This document shows positions 5,941-8,790 of a stretch of 8,790 nucleotides of DNA, one piece after another. Position numbers and translations under genes: made by a program. Under the pieces are notes generated by a model. It ran no database searches, was not told where the DNA came from, and saw only the letters and a list, made by a program, of their open reading frames with translations. Each line of letters opens with the position of its first letter. Position 1 is the stretch's first letter. This DNA is from JAKFFN01 sp036675025 (GTDB taxonomy: Bacteria; Sumerlaeota; Sumerlaeia; Sumerlaeales; Sumerlaeaceae): contig JAKFFN010000086.1 of assembly GCA_036675025.1 (NCBI GenBank), forward strand, positions 1 to 8,790, given 5' to 3'.

Positions 5941-6446
5941 TATCGATTGCCTCTACCTTCGCCACCGCCGCCGCCGCCACCAGGGCCGCCCGGCCCGCGA
6001 AACCGCGGCCCGCGTCCCTCCGCCCGCATCTGGTCGCGCTTCGCCTTATACTTCTCGAAATCCCCCGGTGAAAGCGCCGCCTTCGCACCCCGGTCACGCC
6101 GTTCCTGCCGCATCGCATCCATCTGCGCCTGCTGCTGCGGCGTCAGTATAGCCGACATGCTCGACCACCGGTCGCGCCCTTCCACCCCCTGCTCCCGCAG
6201 TTTCTTCATGGCCTCCTGCTGCTCCGGCGTCAGGTTAAGCGCCTTAGCAAATTGCTGCCGTCGCTCCTCATCCGGCGCGCCACCCCGGCCTTCGCCGCCA
6301 GGCGGCCGGCGAATCATCATGTCACCGCTGTTGCCATTGTTAATCGCCGCAGACGGCGTAATGCTTTTATACTTCGAATAGCCATAATAGCTCGATGCCA
6401 TAAGGCACACAACAAGCACAGCAGCTTTCCCGCGAGTCAGGTTCAT
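5940..6446 (-). CDS. Membrane-anchored LTPEQQ-motif protein (Spy/CpxP-like), Gly-rich tail
   Basis: 168 aa with a strong GGAGG 10 nt before ATG 6446. Residues 8-20 (AAVLVVCLMASSY) form a signal anchor or uncleaved signal peptide; there is no clear AXA site. The middle is charged and helical and carries LTPEQQ (72-77), LTPQQQ (101-106) and a weaker LSPGDF (125-130), each followed by Arg/Lys/Met-rich helix. This recalls the LTXXQ motif of the Spy/CpxP family, periplasmic ATP-independent chaperones or metal-stress sensors, though that relationship is inferred from the motif alone and short motifs like this also occur by convergence. The tail (145-168) is Gly/Arg-rich with a run of seven Gly. Its TAA overlaps the ATG of the pilin-like gene by one base, so the two are translationally coupled, and the chaperone-like protein might act on the pilin. 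Confidence 0.85.
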   Translation of the reverse strand: MNLTRGKAAVLVVCLMASSYYGYSKYKSITPSAAINNGNSGDMMIRRPPGGEGRGGAPDEERRQQFAKALNLTPEQQEAMKKLREQGVEGRDRWSSMSAILTPQQQAQMDAMRQERRDRGAKAALSPGDFEKYKAKRDQMRAEGRGPRFRGPGGPGGGGGGGEGRGNR

Positions 6447-6770
6447 CGTTGTTGTTCCTCCATAGTCAGCGAGAACTAGGAGCGACCTTGATGCCCGATA
6501 GCAGCTATACTCGCGTCGCCCAATCGGTTCCTCACCGGAAGCCCAACAGTATCAAGCTCTCCCAAAGCCGCTGTCCCACCCGCACTCAAACCCTCAATAC
6601 CTCAAACGCCGTACCCGCGCGTGCAACCCCCGTACGAAAGCGAACACAATCCGCATCGTAGGTTTAACACCCAATTTGAAAGCGGCTGAAAAAATTAAGC
6701 CCTGCAAGGTCGCATGCAGGCAGACACTCGTTGTCGTTGCGCTTTCAATCTGGACTTCTCCCGAAAGCCT

Positions 6771-6860
6771 GCCGGCTTCAGCCGGCTCCCTCTTTGCACC
6801 CGCCTTTAGGCGGGGTGTTAACTAGCCCCAAAAAGATCCGCAGCCGGCTTCAGCCGGGCT
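6771..6860. repeat. Cluster of three REP-like palindromes with TTCA/TTTA loops
   Basis: Copy 1, 6771-6786: GCCGGC-TTCA-GCCGGC, 6-bp perfect stem. Copy 2, 6799-6814: CCCGCC-TTTA-GGCGGG, 6-bp perfect stem. Copy 3, 6843-6860: CCGGC-TTCA-GCCGG, extended by AG/CT with one bulged G. On the minus strand the loops are TGAA, TAAA and TGAA (TRAA). The arms differ in sequence between copies 1/3 and 2 while pairing and loop are kept, as in REP-type elements. There is no T-run, so they are not intrinsic terminators. Confidence 0.75.
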
Positions 6861-6991
6861 TCAAAACCGCTTCAGCATTCTCAGCGCACCTGCACCATCA
6901 TCCCTTCTCCCGAATGCCCACAAACTACCCTAAACCACAACCCACCGGTCCCTCGCGCCCAACAGCGCTCTGCTCGCACCACCCACCACAC

Positions 6992-7019
6992 GTTCTCCAT
7001 TCTCCTTTCTCCGTTCTCC
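6992..7019. repeat. Heptamer array NTTCTCC, four copies
   Basis: Four contiguous heptamers, GTTCTCC, ATTCTCC, TTTCTCC and GTTCTCC, identical except for the first base. On the minus strand this is GGAGAAN repeated, which happens to be Shine-Dalgarno-like, but no start codon uses it. It is similar in period and strand bias to the array at 5090-5133. Confidence 0.8.
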
Positions 7020-7258
7020 AAAACTATCAAAAATCTGATGCAAAAACCCGATCAGCGCTTAAATCCGCCCATGCTGCCCACACGCGCAAATTTTTTTAGT
7101 TTTTCGCCCCCTTCCCGGTTGACATCCACCCCCGCCAGCCGTAGCCCCTTATCCCACGTGGATTTGCTCCTCAATCCGGCTTTTTCGCCCCTTCGGCGCC
7201 TTCGTCAGGGCCAGAAAAAAGTCTTCTTTTCAAGCCTCTGAATTCTCTAGGCTTGCGT

Positions 7259-7323
7259 CAATATATGACCCTATATGCAATATGTAGTACGAAATAGCTT
7301 GATTTTCCCCCAACATGCAGTAC
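7259..7323 (+). promoter_or_regulatory. Candidate NrdR-box-like repeated sites upstream of nrdA
   Basis: An AT-rich island in GC-rich surroundings. CAATATGTAGTAC at 7278-7290 and CAACATGCAGTAC at 7311-7323 match at 11 of 13 positions and start 33 bp apart; a third related CAATATATG lies at 7259-7267. The 16-mer at 7275-7290 matches the general NrdR-box form (ACACAATATATAGTGT-like) at 11 of 16 positions by my count. NrdR boxes normally come in pairs about 31-32 bp apart in front of nrd operons, so the downstream gene and the spacing fit roughly; the outer GTGT arms are poor. A -35-like TTGCGT lies at 7253-7258, without a convincing -10. Confidence 0.4.
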
Positions 7324-7402
7324 CTTCTCGTTTTTGTAAGTTGCTCCAAGGGCCCCGGCCCAAGGCAGACCAGCTTGCGATTGCGGTGGACAGGTACTCC
7401 CA

Positions 7403-7608
7403 TCGATCTATGCCCCGGCGCAGGGAGATCGAGCAGGGGTTTCCGGCCGTCTTACGGCAGACGAAGAGTCTGCCTGGCGCGCCCCCCGCACGCGGTTGTC
7501 TCCAGGATTAATCTCGTGTGGTAAACCGCCTACCCCCGGCGGCGCCTGTACCCGGAAACTTGACGATGCTGCCCCTGGGCGCCTTCGTCTCCCGTGCATC
7601 CCACGGGA
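7403..7608 (+). ncRNA. Hairpin-rich leader region of nrdA, possible structured RNA
   Basis: Between the putative operator and the start codon are about 340 nt without a convincing ORF. Visible helices: TCGATCT 7403-7409 with AGATCGA 7426-7432, continued inside by TGC/GCA; GGCAGAC 7456-7462 with GTCTGCC 7468-7474, loop GAAGA; an alternative GCCGT 7446-7450 with ACGGC 7454-7458 that excludes it; GCGGTT 7492-7497 with AACCGC 7524-7529; GGCGCC 7541-7546 with 7578-7583; TCCCGTG 7590-7596 with CACGGGA 7602-7608, loop CATCC. No known riboswitch consensus (cobalamin, SAM, TPP, c-di-GMP and others) was recognised. Helices this short also arise by chance in GC-rich DNA. If real, the element would act in cis on nrdA translation, since no T-run follows a stem. 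Confidence 0.35.
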
Positions 7609-7660
7609 CCCATGCGTTTCCACCCAATGAAACACCGCAGTAAGGTTTAAGGAAGACATT

Positions 7661-8790
7661 ATGGCTTCCGAGAACATTAACAACGACCTCCATAAGGAAC
7701 TCCAGATGTCCGCGACTAATCTTTCTCCTGATACGCACCAGTCCCAGTCCTCGAATCCCGCAGCCTCCGTTGCCTTGCAGGTGCGCAAGCGCAATGGAGA
7801 TGTAGTTCCCTTTGACGGCGAACGTATCCGTGTAGCCATCGAGAAAGCTTACAAAGCGGAATACAACGTCGATAATCTCGACTCCCTGCCTGGCCTTATG
7901 ACGGGCAAAATCGCAGCCCTCGCCCAGTCCGTCATCCGCTGGGCCCACGAGCGCAGCAGCGCCCCCTCCGTCGAGCAGATCCAGGACGAAGTCGAGCGCG
8001 CCCTCATGACCGCCGGCGAACAGAAGATCGCCCGCCGCTACGTGCTCTACCGCGAGAGCCGTGCCCAGCGCCGCCGCTCCAGCGGCCTGGCCATCGTCCG
8101 CGAAGACGGCCAGCGCGCCGAGCTCGACCGCGAAGAACTCGCCGCTCGCATCGCCAACAGCTGCGAAGGCCTCAACGCCGATCACACAGCCCTCTTCGAC
8201 CAGACCCTCGTCCAGCTCTACGACGGTATGCCCGAAGCCGAGCTCAGCCAGGCAATGATTCTCGCCGCCCGCGCCCGCATCGAGAAGGAGCCAGACTACT
8301 CCTATGTATCAGCTCGCCTCCTCCTCCACAATCTCTACGCGGAAGCCGTCGGCCACAACGTCGGCCTGAAAGAAGCCGGCGCCATGTACGCCGACTACTT
8401 CCCCCGCTACCTCGAACACGCCGTGGCCGCCGAACTTCTCGATCCCCGCATGCTCCAGTTCGATACCGCACGCCTCGCCGCAGCCCTCCTGCCCGAGCGC
8501 GACCTCAAGTTTGCCTTCCTCGGCCTCCAGACCCTCTACGATCGCTACTTCATCCAGGATAACGGCCGCCGCATCGAGCTGCCCCAGGTCTTCTGGATGC
8601 GCGTAGCCATGGGCCTGTGCCTCAACGAAGGCGCCCAGAAAAACGACCGCGCCATCGAGTTCTACGAGCTCCTCTCCAGCTTCCTCTACACCAGCGCCAC
8701 CCCCACCCTCTTCAACAGCGGCACACTCCATCCCCAGCTCTCCAGCTGCTACCTGTCCACCGTGCAGGATGACCTCGACCAGATCTTCAA
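7661..8790 (+). CDS. nrdA: Ribonucleoside-diphosphate reductase large (alpha) subunit, 5' part, two ATP-cones
   Basis: 376 codons before the right edge; AAGGA lies 7 nt before ATG 7661. The enzyme reduces ribonucleoside diphosphates to deoxy forms for DNA synthesis together with a NrdB radical subunit. A variable leader (1-38) is followed by a canonical ATP-cone (39-134; VRKRNGDVVPFDGERI, ending ARRYVLYRESR) that would sense ATP/dATP. A second, degenerate cone follows (143-225; VREDGQRAELDREEL, PDYSYVSARLLLHNLY) that aligns with the single cone of E. coli NrdA. The catalytic region then starts; SSC363YLSTVQDDLDQIF matches the first active-site Cys of class I enzymes (C225 in E. coli), shifted by 138 residues, the size of one extra cone. 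Pseudomonas aeruginosa NrdA is a known two-cone enzyme in which the outer cone is the working one. The radical-site Cys and the C-terminal Cys pair lie beyond the window. Codon use is strongly C-ending, as expected of a conserved housekeeping gene. Confidence 0.95.
   Translation, partial: MASENINNDLHKELQMSATNLSPDTHQSQSSNPAASVALQVRKRNGDVVPFDGERIRVAIEKAYKAEYNVDNLDSLPGLMTGKIAALAQSVIRWAHERSSAPSVEQIQDEVERALMTAGEQKIARRYVLYRESRAQRRRSSGLAIVREDGQRAELDREELAARIANSCEGLNADHTALFDQTLVQLYDGMPEAELSQAMILAARARIEKEPDYSYVSARLLLHNLYAEAVGHNVGLKEAGAMYADYFPRYLEHAVAAELLDPRMLQFDTARLAAALLPERDLKFAFLGLQTLYDRYFIQDNGRRIELPQVFWMRVAMGLCLNEGAQKNDRAIEFYELLSSFLYTSATPTLFNSGTLHPQLSSCYLSTVQDDLDQIF

Larger units (their letters stand above)
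6447..7258. other. About 800-bp spacer without a convincing gene, between divergent genes
   Basis: This gap separates the minus-strand pilin operon from nrdA. The open frames here have no Shine-Dalgarno, cross palindromes and are built from low-complexity Pro/Ser/His-rich sequence, so I do not call them genes. No tRNA-like T-loop was seen. It holds a small inverted repeat, CCTGCA/TGCAGG, at 6701-6720 with an A-run on its left flank, the palindrome cluster 6771-6860 and the heptamer array 6992-7019, listed separately. The promoter of the 6446 operon should lie at its left end, but I could not identify -35/-10 boxes. Confidence 0.6.

Noticed and set aside
6701..6720. Minus-strand intrinsic terminator (CCTGCA/TGCAGG plus A-run)
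   Set aside because: The stem is only 6 bp, the T-run is not adjacent, and there is no minus-strand gene to its right to terminate.
6731..7099. Plus-strand 122-aa open frame
   Set aside because: It begins at a non-ATG codon, has no SD, and passes through three palindromes and a heptamer array.
7275..7511. Plus-strand 78-aa open frame upstream of nrdA
   Set aside because: No SD, starts inside the NrdR-like site, no recognisable domain; more likely untranslated leader.
7508..8731. Minus-strand open frames opposite nrdA
   Set aside because: Shadow frames caused by strong third-position C bias; the sense frame matches NrdA throughout.

Overview
The window looks like a GC-rich chromosomal segment from a Gram-negative-type (diderm), free-living bacterium of a poorly sampled lineage. 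The evidence is Sec signal peptides, a lipobox lipoprotein, a GspG/pilin-like protein of the 'PNFLEAQ...LATGLQAYATDYHGYP' type that is abundant in little-studied phyla (Hydrogenedentota-, Sumerlaeota-, Lentisphaerota-like genomes), and long intergenic spacers full of small palindromes and 7-9 bp degenerate repeats. The phylum call is inference only; no rRNA or marker gene is complete here.

Layout. (1) 1-206: five tandem 36-bp repeats, possibly the Pro-rich tail of a protein running off the left edge. (2) 393-2345 (+): the most unusual gene, a secreted 650-aa protein made of signal peptide, PEGA-like domain, 77 uninterrupted Gly-X-Y collagen triplets, and a 300-aa C-terminal head whose first part resembles a T6SS Hcp tube protein. 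A strong intrinsic terminator follows (2371-2405). (3) 2406-2752: pyrimidine-rich repeat spacer between convergent genes. (4) 3826-2753 and 4865-3795 (-): an overlapping pair, LVIVD-repeat propeller then lipoprotein. (5) 4866-5178: spacer with a palindrome, a heptamer repeat array and a G-quadruplex motif. (6) 5940-5179 and 6446-5940 (-): an LTPEQQ-type (Spy/CpxP-like) membrane-anchored protein translationally coupled (TAATG) to a type IV pilin/GspG-like protein with an unusually long leader. (7) 6447-7250: a gene-free stretch of about 800 bp with a cluster of three TRAA-loop palindromes and a second heptamer array. (8) 7259-7660: repeated NrdR-box-like sites and a long hairpin-rich leader. 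(9) 7661-8790 (+): the 5' part of nrdA (class I ribonucleotide reductase large subunit) with two N-terminal ATP-cones, truncated by the window edge.

Functionally, everything left of nrdA points to the cell envelope or surface: a collagen-stalk protein, a lipoprotein, a propeller protein, a pilin-like protein and a periplasm-facing LTXXQ-type protein. No complete pathway is visible. The best candidates for something undescribed are the collagen/Hcp-like chimera, the structured nrdA leader with its spaced repeats, and the dispersed heptamer and palindrome repeats.
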